This document shows, one piece after another, positions 25,169 through 34,681 of a DNA stretch of 64,000 nt. Each line of letters starts with the position of its first letter. Position 1 is the first letter of the stretch. A program made the position numbers and the translations under genes. The stretch covers positions 744,001 to 808,000 of the forward strand of contig QYAI01000005.1 in NCBI GenBank assembly GCA_003988855.1. The letters are read 5' to 3'. The notes beneath the pieces are model-generated. The model was not told the DNA's origin and ran no database searches. It saw only the letters and a list, made by a program, of their open reading frames with translations. The stretch comes from Arachnopeziza araneosa. Lineage: Eukaryota; Ascomycota; Leotiomycetes; Helotiales; Arachnopezizaceae.

Positions 25169-25552
25169 TTTGATTGCTGAGTTTTTAAGATGGCTTAAAG
25201 AGCGAGGATCTAAGCTTCCATAGAATAGAGAGTGTAGGAAGGGTTTGGACGCTTCAATTGTGTTGTTGTTGTTTCTTCGTCGTTCTTGACGAGGCTGAAG
25301 AAATTGTTTGCGCCTCGTCAACAACCCTGTCAACTCTGTGGCCTTCTCCAAACTTGGAAGTCAACCCTGCCAATACAAACTTATTGTCCTCCTCAATCGC
25401 CATCTATGATTTGAATGACCGATATGAGGTTTTCACTCAGACCTCGATGCTAACTCTAAGGTAGCAAGTCGGCCTACCTTTTTTATTTCAATATCATCCT
25501 GAAATTCATCCACACCTGCGACAGCTGTCCTCGAGGCTGAAGCTCTGAGCTC

Positions 25553-27178
25553 ATGCAACCACCAGAACTACAAGCCATTATGGACGAATTGATCTTCCAA
25601 CATTTTCGGGACGGTAGTGCTCTAGCTCCCTATATCCAATCTTTTGGTAAATATGGTATCATCATCTATGACAAGAGAGAGCTGCTTTTCATGTACCTCC
25701 ATTTGATAGTGGCCGCTATTTTCCCTATCTATATTGGCTCTCATGCCTCACTACGCTGCCCACCATCGGCCGAACTTAAGAAGATTGAGATCGGAGATGA
25801 TGAAGATGATCTGGAGAAAGAAGCTGAACCCATCATTGAGGGTCTAACGCCAAGCGATGCCATTCTATTCCCAATTGCGGCTGGCTTCACTTTGGGAGGG
25901 CTGTACTTTCTCATCAAATGGCTAAATGATCCTAAAATTCTCAACCGGATACTAAATTGGTATTTCTCGGCCATTGGAATCTTTGGTGTGGGGAAATTAG
26001 CAACAGACGCTCTCAATGTCGGGACGACCTTCGTCTTTCCCTCCGTCTGGTCATCCCAATCTGCGACCTACCATGTCGATCCCCTATTCTCAACTCAAGT
26101 TACTGGCTCAGTCAAAAGAACACGAGTTCAACAACATCGTACCTTCACCGAGAAAACCAATCCGTTCCCAGGCTTCCTCTCCGACCTAAAACTCGGCTCT
26201 ACACTCAGCAAATCCCTTTGGTCCATCCGGTCCCTCCTGAAATCCCACTGGATCTTCCGCACGTATGTCCACAACCTCGTCTCATTCACGACCCACATCA
26301 AAATATCCTCCGTAGCTGGTCTCATTCTCGGCGTCGTCTCCATCATACTCTACAACACCATCGGGCGGGAATGGTGGCTCAGCAACCTCATCGCCTTCGG
26401 GTTCTGCTACGGCACATTACAACTCTTATCGCCTACCACTTTTTGGACAGGGACCCTCGTGCTCTCAGGTCTCTTTATCTATGACATTACTATGGTCTTC
26501 TACACCCCCATGATGGTCACAGTCGCTACCTCCCTCGATGTCCCTATAAAACTCGTCTTCCCAGGCCCCAAACGCGGAAGTATGCTCGGACTGGGTGATG
26601 TTGTATTACCAGGTATCATGATGGCACTGGCACTACGATTCGATCTCTACCTGCACTATCTATCTAAACAAACTCCTCGTTCAAACACTAAAGCCCAATA
26701 CGTAGAAGCAACTGGTGTATGGGGCGAGCGATTTTGGACTCGTTGTAACACGAAAGAGGCGACCGTAGCAGATGGTGCTCGATTCCAGAAACCATATTTC
26801 AAAGCTAGTGTAGTTGGCTACGTCATTGGCATGATCGTCACATTGATTGTAATGAATCAATTCAACCATGCACAACCTGCATTGCTCTACCTCGTTCCCG
26901 GTGTGCTAGGAAGTTTATGGGGGACGGCACTGTGGAGGGGACAGATGAAATTAATGTGGGAGTATACGGAAGATGGAGTATGGGGATTTGATGTGGAGGA
27001 GAAGAAGAAGATCGAGGAGGAACCAGTGGATGGTAAAGAGACGGTGCAGAGTTTGAGAGAGGACAGGTTGAAAGAGAATGAGACTAAGATGGAGGAGCAT
27101 GCCCAACATGTCTTCTTATTCTCGCTTTCGGCGCCGAAGAAGAGGAAGAAGGCGTTATTATTTGATAAGAAAGATTAG
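25553..27178 (+). CDS. Signal peptide peptidase family intramembrane aspartyl protease
   Basis: Intronless, 541 residues. The three family motifs are in order: YD near residue 308 (FIYDITMVFYTPMMVTVA), GLGD near 346 (MLGLGDVVLPGIMMALALRF) and PAL near 441 (QPALLYLVPGVLG). About nine hydrophobic segments are visible, with an acidic loop after the first (EIGDDEDDLEKEAEP). SPP cleaves leftover signal peptides and short membrane proteins in the ER. In fungi the homologue has roles in ERAD and, in aspergilli, in SREBP activation under low oxygen. The cytosolic C-tail is charged and ends with a Lys-rich stretch (KKRKKALLFDKKD), possibly an ER-retention feature, though not an exact KKXX. Confidence 0.95.
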   Translation: MQPPELQAIMDELIFQHFRDGSALAPYIQSFGKYGIIIYDKRELLFMYLHLIVAAIFPIYIGSHASLRCPPSAELKKIEIGDDEDDLEKEAEPIIEGLTPSDAILFPIAAGFTLGGLYFLIKWLNDPKILNRILNWYFSAIGIFGVGKLATDALNVGTTFVFPSVWSSQSATYHVDPLFSTQVTGSVKRTRVQQHRTFTEKTNPFPGFLSDLKLGSTLSKSLWSIRSLLKSHWIFRTYVHNLVSFTTHIKISSVAGLILGVVSIILYNTIGREWWLSNLIAFGFCYGTLQLLSPTTFWTGTLVLSGLFIYDITMVFYTPMMVTVATSLDVPIKLVFPGPKRGSMLGLGDVVLPGIMMALALRFDLYLHYLSKQTPRSNTKAQYVEATGVWGERFWTRCNTKEATVADGARFQKPYFKASVVGYVIGMIVTLIVMNQFNHAQPALLYLVPGVLGSLWGTALWRGQMKLMWEYTEDGVWGFDVEEKKKIEEEPVDGKETVQSLREDRLKENETKMEEHAQHVFLFSLSAPKKRKKALLFDKKD

Positions 27179-27671
27179 GATCAATCTCTCAAGGAAGACA
27201 ATACTACTTGCATGGCGTTGGGAATGTGAACAGGAAAAAAAAATTAAATTTGGTCGTGGAGGTTAGGCTAGGTGCAGAATAGAGCATATGTTGGAGAAGA
27301 TGATCCAAATTGGACACTTCGAAATCTTCATCATGAGTTGATGAGTCTTGCATGAGGTACACTAGGTCTTATGGATACATAGGCCAATGCCTTCATCTCA
27401 AACGCATGGTTGAGGGTTTTAGCCAAATTTCTATTCTTCTTCGATCCTATACAAGAACCGAATCTAGCACGGATGCTCTATATGATCATGTAATATTTTT
27501 CCAACCATTGAGCCATGCTTTTCCAATCACAGCGCTATACTTTTTCCACACCATAAATAGGAATTCATTCAAATGTTACTGGTCATTACGATTCGGCAGA
27601 TCTTCTACCCGATCAGGGACCAAGTACAGCTGTCTTAGTTCCTTCTTCTTCCTCCTCTTCCCCTGTGGTTG

Positions 27672-28736
27672 CTAGCTCTTTCCACCAAAAGCTGCAGCAG
27701 GGTAGATCCTTTTTTTCTTTCCGGCTTTGTCTCGACCTTCTACTCCACTCCGTGAGCTACTTCTCGAGCTGGTGGCGCTGCCTTCTTTTGATGCGAATTG
27801 GGATGGCGGTCGTAGAGAGAGCACATCTTCTGGGAGGTCGTTCCATTCTCTTTCTGGCCCTTTGTCTTGGAATGATCGAGATGTTGGGAGAGGCGGTGGT
27901 ATAGAAGGTGCGGGTGTAGCAGGTGTTGATGTGGATTTTATTGACGGTTGGATTGGCGGTGCGGAAGAGAGATGGTCAGAAACGACTAACCTCCGTCTGA
28001 ATATCCACGCGGTGTCGGGTTTTAATCGTCTGTAGTACCCGTGTAGAACAGGCTCTTCACGTTTGAATCCACGCTTAGGATACCATTCCAGTGCCTCTTC
28101 ATTCTCCGTCCAAACATGCGCGTATAGGCTTGCAATGCGCACTTCTCTCTGGCCAGCAGCTAGATCGATGACTTCTTGCAATGCAGCGGCAGCTAATCCG
28201 TGGTTTCGATATGGACTCAGGAGGGCTAAGCTCTGGATATAAACGTCGTAGCTGCCCTGGACGAATTTGGGGGCGTGCGGTGTGGAATCGGCTGCTATGG
28301 CGGGGTCAAGGCGGCAGACGATGCCGCCGATGATCTTGGCTTCTGAGGATGGCGTGTCTGCCCATGTTATGATACGGGAGAAGGAGATTGGCGATGAAGG
28401 GGTGAGAATGTTGTGGTAGAATGAGTCGGGGTAGGCGATTGGGAGGAGGAGGGCGTTGATGCGCCGGAGCGAGGGGATGTGGGGTTTGGTTATCAGAGCG
28501 ACGGCGGCTTCTGGAGGGATGGAATTTGTTGGCCGTGTGTCTGAGGGATTTGGAGAGGATGCTGGAGCAGACGGCCCGCGGGTGAGGGAAGCAGGAGCTG
28601 GGTTCGATGCAGGAGGAGCTGCAGCGGGTGGTGCCGTGTAGGATGGCTGTCGAGGTTGAAAGAACGAGCGGATTGAGGCTTGAGCTTGCGTATTGGGAGC
28701 GCGGTTGAGATCCATGGTGTCGTCCCAACCGTCCAA
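27672..28736 (-). CDS. GNAT acetyltransferase, NAA50/San-like, with PIP-box-like N terminus
   Basis: Single exon, 354 residues. Residues ~75-250 match NAA50: ITKPHIPSLRRINALLLPIA, YPDSFYHNIL, GGIVCRLDP, YIQSLALLSPYRNHGLAAAAL (acetyl-CoA loop RNHGLA, Q/R-x-x-G-x-A), LYAHVWTENEEALEWYPKRGF and HGYYRRLKPDTAWIF. NAA50 is the catalytic or auxiliary subunit that acetylates N termini starting with Met and in animals supports sister-chromatid cohesion. Near residue 20 the text QASIRSFFQP matches the PCNA-interacting box (Q-x-x-I-x-x-F-F). N and C extensions are Pro/Ser-rich and disordered; the C end has a basic stretch (KAGKKKRIYP). A second Met at codon 8 is an alternative start. It is divergent from the Sgf11-like gene. 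Confidence 0.87.
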   Translation of the reverse strand: MDGWDDTMDLNRAPNTQAQASIRSFFQPRQPSYTAPPAAAPPASNPAPASLTRGPSAPASSPNPSDTRPTNSIPPEAAVALITKPHIPSLRRINALLLPIAYPDSFYHNILTPSSPISFSRIITWADTPSSEAKIIGGIVCRLDPAIAADSTPHAPKFVQGSYDVYIQSLALLSPYRNHGLAAAALQEVIDLAAGQREVRIASLYAHVWTENEEALEWYPKRGFKREEPVLHGYYRRLKPDTAWIFRRRLVVSDHLSSAPPIQPSIKSTSTPATPAPSIPPPLPTSRSFQDKGPEREWNDLPEDVLSLRPPSQFASKEGSATSSRSSSRSGVEGRDKAGKKKRIYPAAAFGGKS

Positions 28737-29146
28737 GGGCAGCGGACCCTTCGAGGGGCAGAAATCGAGTGTTGGTGTTCCTTGTGCGCATCGAATGCAC
28801 GGGACTGTCGGACGCGCTCAGGAATGGAATTTGGATATCAAGTGCAATTACCTAATCCGGCCAAGGCGGTGGCAACCTTAATTATTCTGCCGCCCAACTG
28901 GCAGGACTGAGCTCGGTTTCAGGACAATAAACCCGGACATGATATTCTGCTGTGATTGAGAGGGCCGCCCCCCAACAACTCCAATTCTTATGATCATGTA
29001 CAGGCTCGATGAATAAGGATCTAAGATGCTTAATCGGGTCGTCTCGCCCTTCAGTTCACTCGTTTCTCCTTGCACCGTCCTTGCAAGCAGCTCTCGTTTT
29101 CCCGGATCACGCATCGACGTAGCCTGGGCCACCAGCACAAGACAAA

Positions 29147-30569
29147 ATGGCTATGAACTCAGAATCCGCAGACGCCTTTCCCCAGATGGGAATTATTGGC
29201 GTTCCTCGTGATACTGCAGAGTTCCAAGGCCCATTAGGCAAATTGGTATACTTCATTCATCTAGTAATGTTTCTTATTCGTGTGTTGCCTGGAAAGTCCC
29301 TTAAGTGTTAACTCCTTTTAGTCCCAAGACATCACTGAAGATATCTTCCATAATATAGTTTTTGACCTACTGCTCGAGACACATCGTGAGGAGAAGATGA
29401 GGAGAGCCGGCTCCGCGGCTGTTTTAGTTGAGCAAAAAGCTGCACAGTTAGGGGCGATTAATACCGACGATTCGTCTACAAATATGGCCGAACGTTCACA
29501 CGAGGTGGTGGAGACTAAGGGCTCCAAATTCGAGAATGGTGCCGTCTACCTGATAGGGAATCCTCTCAAGACTACACCCGAGGTCCTATGTCCAAAATGT
29601 GGAAAACCGAGACTTTTATATCCTACAGATGGGAAGGGGGCGAAAGCACCAGAGCTTGGCGTGGATTACTGCAAGGTCCGACCATTTATTGACAAAGAAG
29701 GCTGTGATGTCTTTGGCCAAGTTTACCAAGCACCTGGTCCAGGACGAGGGCACAAGAAAGAGAAGAATATCAAGCTTCAAGGAAAAGAAGGCACACCAAA
29801 TGGCTCTCAGGAATCACCAGGCGGCTCGCCTCCACCAGAGCGAATCACACATATTCCTTTCCCACACGCTAAATGCCTTTCTTGCGAAAAATTCTTCCCT
29901 ATCAAACGCATGAATGGCCACATGGCAAAGTGCATCGGCGGAGCGGGACGAGATGCATCTCGGACGGCACTGAATAAGATCCAGAATGGCAATGCAAATG
30001 GCAGTAACGGTTATACCTCATCGGGATCCCGGAACGCCACACCCGCACCATCGATCTCTTCTTCACAACGCAAATCGCCGACTAAGAGAACAGCGAGCGA
30101 TGATTTCGATTCCGAGGAAACTGGGGCCTCGGCTTCCAAGAAGAAGAAACTCTCTTCTGTGGCAGCCAATAAAAAGACAATTCAACTGAAGAGCGCAAAG
30201 ATGAAGAAATCAGCCTCACAAATGAGCGGAAGTAACCTGTCATTTGTTGAGAATAGACTTAGCGATGATGATGGTGATGATTATATGGATGATGGCGATG
30301 ATGCTCGGGATGGTACCTTTGGAAAGAAGGATGCTAAAGGAGGCGGCACTATTAAAGTCGATGGAGGAGGAGGAGGAGGAGGAAAACTGAAGATCAAAAC
30401 CAACAAATCAGTCAAAGCCTCTGCCGTGGCAAGTAAACCACAAAAGAAATGGCTTTACAAGGATAAGGATAAGGACAAACCTGTTGCCAAACCAAAAGTC
30501 GAATTAGCAGTTAATGGAGCTGGGAGCGATCAGAGTAGTCAAACGATGTCCTCGCCGAATGGAGAGTGA
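29147..30569 (+). CDS. Sgf11-like SAGA-associated zinc-finger protein
   Basis: Two exons (29147-29245, 29322-30569) give about 448 residues. A helix EDIFHNIVFDLLLETHREEK resembles the N-terminal helix of Sgf11. Next comes a Cys pair (VLCPKCGKPRLLYP) with a following YCKVRPFIDK, like an extra zinc ribbon. Around residue 210 a C-x2-C...H-x3-C finger (CLSCEKFFPIKRMNGHMAKC, followed by IGGAGR) matches the Sgf11 finger. Sgf11 anchors the deubiquitinase module in SAGA and contacts the nucleosome. The C-terminal ~200 residues are disordered, with a Lys-rich nuclear signal (SKKKKL) and Asp- and Gly-runs. The extra Cys region makes the assignment less than certain; other nuclear C2HC proteins are possible. 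Confidence 0.6.
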
Positions 30570-31189
30570 TAATCGTGGTGTATATGAAATATCGATAGCC
30601 CAGATGACAAGAGTGCAGGTAGCATGGAAAGGCGTACTTGTGTATCAATTCATATCACACGTTGGTCCTGCGCCTGATACAAAGGATGGACCAGTGATGA
30701 CGGCGTTTTGAGACTGTTTGGTCGAAACAGGATAGGCTGGATCACTTGTCATTTGGTGGGAATAGTGAATCAAATCTATTCTCGCCCTCATTCTCTGTTC
30801 CTTCGTGCCATCACAAGAGTGTATTTTCTCATGATCAATAGTGATTTAAAAGACAGTGCCTTCCTCGCTTTCTCCGTAGATTTTTGTTTCCTGGGATGGG
30901 TGCGCTCATTGGGTTTAGTGGTCGGAGCTCAAGTCATGGCTCATCTCCAACTTTCGCTTTAGGTCCGAGGCGATACAAAATAGAGCACTCCTTCATCTTC
31001 TGTCACAGCTCGAAGTGAAAGAAGTCCTCTTTACACTACTCGATTGAATTCGAAGTGTGGCATTATTCTCGCGCTCAGTTGATTCGAGATTAATTTCTAG
31101 CTCTAGTTCAAGTCCGTATGATAGGTATTGCTCTCAGAATTCTTATACCATACGTCTCTGAATATGGCCAAATCAGCAGTTACTCAGTC
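30570..31189. other. Intergenic, AT-rich
   Basis: 3' region of the Sgf11-like gene, running into the MFS relic. Nothing else seen. Confidence 0.5.
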
Positions 31190-31731
31190 ACCAGAATCAC
31201 CAACACATACACACACCACTTTGCAGGCTTTGTTAATGGAGCTAAATCAGTGGTTATGACCTGAGTCATTGAGACAATTTCACCACTTCCAGCACCTTGA
31301 ATACACCTGCCTATCAATCACGGGGTGAAGTTCTTTGACAATGCAGCAACGATGGCTCCCACTGTAAACAATATTAAAGCTACATAGATCAATGGTTTGG
31401 GCCCGAATACATGGGAGAGTGATGCATAGCTTGGTTAGAAGACGGTGAAAGTCAGTAAGAAGGATGTTCCTGACCAAAATGCCTTAATTGCCGTTAAGTT
31501 TCTCCGCTATAACGCGGAGAGCTAGGCCTATAGATGTTGTATCTTACACTGCTACAAGTTTAATAATAGAAAGGCTGAGGTATGCTATGTAGAATCTCCA
31601 GATAGGCTTGAATTCTTGATTCGTTCCTATTTTGACTTGTGGTGATTCAAGTAATCCGTGGAGAGAAACTTTTCATTGATTGCGGTATCTTGCTTGACTG
31701 AAGTAGTAACTTCTGTTGGTAATGATTCCAT
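31190..31731 (-). pseudogene. Decayed MFS transporter, 5' part only
   Basis: Reading the minus strand from an ATG at 31731 gives a short start, then a stop, then recognisable MFS drug/toxin-efflux-type segments in successive frames. These are KPIWRFYIAYLSLSIIK (first helix), TTSIGLALRVIAEKLNG, AFWSGTSFLLTFTVF, PSYASLSHVFGPKPLIYVAL, LFTVGAIVAALSKNF and GRCIQGAGSGEIV. Several in-frame TAA/TAG/TGA codons and frame changes interrupt it, and the rest of a 12-14-helix protein is missing. It is an old, truncated copy. The stops could come from C-to-T decay such as RIP, but I could not test that. Confidence 0.75.
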
Positions 31732-33165
31732 CCTTTACTAGTGTATGATTCAACTCAAACTTGTAGCGAATCCGATTCCAGACTGAAAGATCGTACGAGA
31801 AGGAGAATACTCAACCATATACATAACGAAGCGACTCGATGAAAGCACCAAGAAGCAATCAATCGAATGCCAGCTTACTGGTTGGAGACGTATACAAAAG
31901 TATCATTGTAGCGTCATGGGACGGGTTTTTGGCCTTGGGTGATGACACTCAGGCTCCAGAAGCGATCAATATCGACATTTCAAACTCCCTCGATTATCGA
32001 AGTGCAATATCTTGCCCCAATCTGGGAGATCGCAACTGCAACTCGCGGCGAAGTCCCAAATATGGAAATGTGACCGCTGCATCTATCGTCTATTTACGGC
32101 GGATCTCAGGAGTTTCCTCTGCCCTATCTGAAAGAGACAACGGTTGATGAATCCTTGTCTATTACAAAATACCAAAATTTTTAAAGCTCTATTTTCTTTG
32201 GTTTGCTCACGAACCTAGACTTAGCGAACGCTTGTGTCGTTTATGCAGGCAAATGCTGCCATTTTCTGAAGCAAACAAAGATGAAGTCAAAGATACGTAT
32301 CTATGATAGACTGTATTGATGCCGATCAAAATTGGTTGAACCCACTTTGGTTAGACATTATTGAAGGGAAATGGCCGAGATTTGATCCCTGGAAGTCCAA
32401 CTAAAGTTACAACGCTGGACTTGAGTACGAAAAGTAAGGAGGCTGGAGTAAGAAAAGAACGCAAGAAGAAGTATCGATGTCCATCGCTCGAGTGTAAGAG
32501 ATTCAAAAAGAAAATTTGACTAGATTAAGCTAAGAAAGACTTCTTACACTTAAATCCTGACACTAGTTGCAACAGGTGTTTCGTCAGCTCAAAGAAATTT
32601 CTCGTCACGATTTGCTTGAGCAACTGGACGCTAGATGTGAGTCTGATGTCATTAACCTACTGATGGTAATCAAAGCACACGAGACCTCCAATTTCCCTTA
32701 TCCTTAAAGGTTTCTTGGACCTGGAAGCTTCATTATGCTCCATGTTTGCGTCCCAGAGTCCTAGAATTTGGATCAAGCACGTGTTCCGATTCGAGACTCT
32801 GTGTGGTATTTTAGTTTGCTGATCTCTTACCTAAATGAGGTTTGGCTGAGTATATATATTATTCGGGCTTGAAATGCCTTTCTCTCCCGTGAGAGATATC
32901 GCTGTCCCCATGCATCAAATGGCGTCTGGCTGTATTGGTGGAGAACACAATGTGATGGTGGAGTTCCCGGCAGAATTAGAGAATAAATCTCAAGGATTCA
33001 ACCGAAGTAAAATATATATGTTCTAGAATTTTGCTGAGTTGCTGAAGAAGTCCATCCGGAGTCGGCGGAAAAGCACCCGACAAGGGAAGCAAACAAGACA
33101 AACACTCTCCTCAGAAAAGTCCATCTCAATCTCGAGAGCTTTCTACAACCACCACTTTCTCTACG
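31732..33165. other. Intergenic, AT-rich
   Basis: Upstream of ATP12. A plus-strand frame at 31839-32147 (102 codons) has no domain. I see no supported gene. Confidence 0.45.
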
Positions 33166-34398
33166 ATGAAACGTATATCACAATTTCGCATCCCAAGAAG
33201 GGCCTATGCTATTTCCAACTGCGGAACGTCTCCAATTCTGACCCAAAGATGTCTACATACCTCACCTCCTCTCCCTGCAACCGTCGGCCCTCTCACAGCC
33301 TCTGGACCACCCCCTCCAGCCGCTATTCCTTCAGCAGAACACGTTGATTCGCGCACTGCTCGCCGCCGAAAGCAAGCTGAGCTTCTGAAAAAAGGACAGG
33401 ACTTGCGCTCTATAGAAGCAGGTACTGGAGCAGGAACGGCAAAGTACAAGCGATTCTGGAAAGATGTGCATGTAGTGCAAGCTGATGGTACACTTCTCTT
33501 CCCCCACCTCCCAATCCAGACTAACTTCTCTTAAGAAGGACTTCAAATTCACCTTGACAAGCGCCCTATCCGCCGTCCCAACAAACAAATCCTCACAGTT
33601 CCCCACAACAAACCCCATCTTGCCTCCGCCATCGCATTGGAATGGGACCTCTTAACCTCTGCCTCCCAAGCCTTAAAATACCACCTGATCCCACTGACCT
33701 CCCTCGTCTCACGCGCTCTCGATATCACCGACTCAGACGCCCAAAACTCCCCTTCCTCCGCAACAGCAGAATCAATCCGCACGTCCATAACCACAACTGT
33801 GATGCAATATCTAGACACCGACTCACTCCTCTGCTGGGCACCGGCACCACCACCCGTAACACCTGGCTATGAAACACACACCTCACGAATACAAACCCTT
33901 CGCACAATTCAAGAAACTACTTCCAAGCCTATAATCCAGTATCTCACCAGTCGGGTCTGGCCGGGAGTAGAGATCTACCCCGTATTAGACAGCGAAAGCA
34001 TTATGCCTCGATCCCAGCCTAAGATAACGCGCGATGTGATTCAAGGCTGGGTATCCGGGTTACCAGCATGGGAATTGGCTGGACTGGAAAGAGCCGTGTT
34101 AGCAGGGAAGGGATTGCTAGGGGCGGTTCGATTGGTGGTTGAATGGAGTCCAGAATTCAAGGCGGTCCGAGAAGCAGAAATGCAGGCATGGTTAGCAGAA
34201 GATTCTGAGGTGGAGGGAAGGAAAGAAGAGCAATACCGTGTGTTTGGTGTGGAAGAGGCGGCTAGAACAGCGAGTATAGAGGTCGATTGGCAGATTGGCA
34301 TGTGGGGCGCTGTGGAGGATACGCACGATGTAGAGAGGGAGGATATCAGGAGGCAGTTGGGGAGCGTAGTTTTGCTTGTTAGTGGCGTAGATCCGTAA
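33166..34398 (+). CDS. atp12: Mitochondrial F1-ATPase assembly chaperone ATP12
   Basis: Two exons (33166-33487, 33536-34398) give 394 residues. The N terminus (MKRISQFRIPRRAYAISNC) is basic and fits a presequence. The ATP12 core begins KYKRFWKDVHVVQADE, and after the 48-nt intron continues GLQIHLDKRPIRRPNKQ, ALEWDLLTSASQALKYHLIP, LTSLVSRALDI, QYLDTDSLLCW and GWVSGLPAWELAGLERAVL. ATP12 binds the free F1 alpha subunit in the matrix before hexamer assembly. The intron acceptor (CTTAAG) is A-rich, but the frame join is exact. It is convergent with the oxysterol-binding protein gene; stops are 283 bp apart. Confidence 0.93.
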
Positions 34399-34681
34399 CG
34401 ATGTGTAGGTTGAATCATGCTGTAAGTTGAGTTGTCTAAAAATGGTTTTATATGATAGTGTATTATACAAACTTTTATGAATCGTAGAAACTCAAATCAT
34501 AAGAACTAGCAAATCGGCTTCAGAAGTGCAAAATACAAATGCATCATAATTTTCGTCATATAATCTACACGAATAGAAAGCTCAAACTCGTTACCTACAA
34601 CAGTAGGCACTCTAAGAGCCTTATGTACCACCTCTATCTTCGCCCCGAAACTTGCTTTTACATCTTCTCACCACCCTATCA

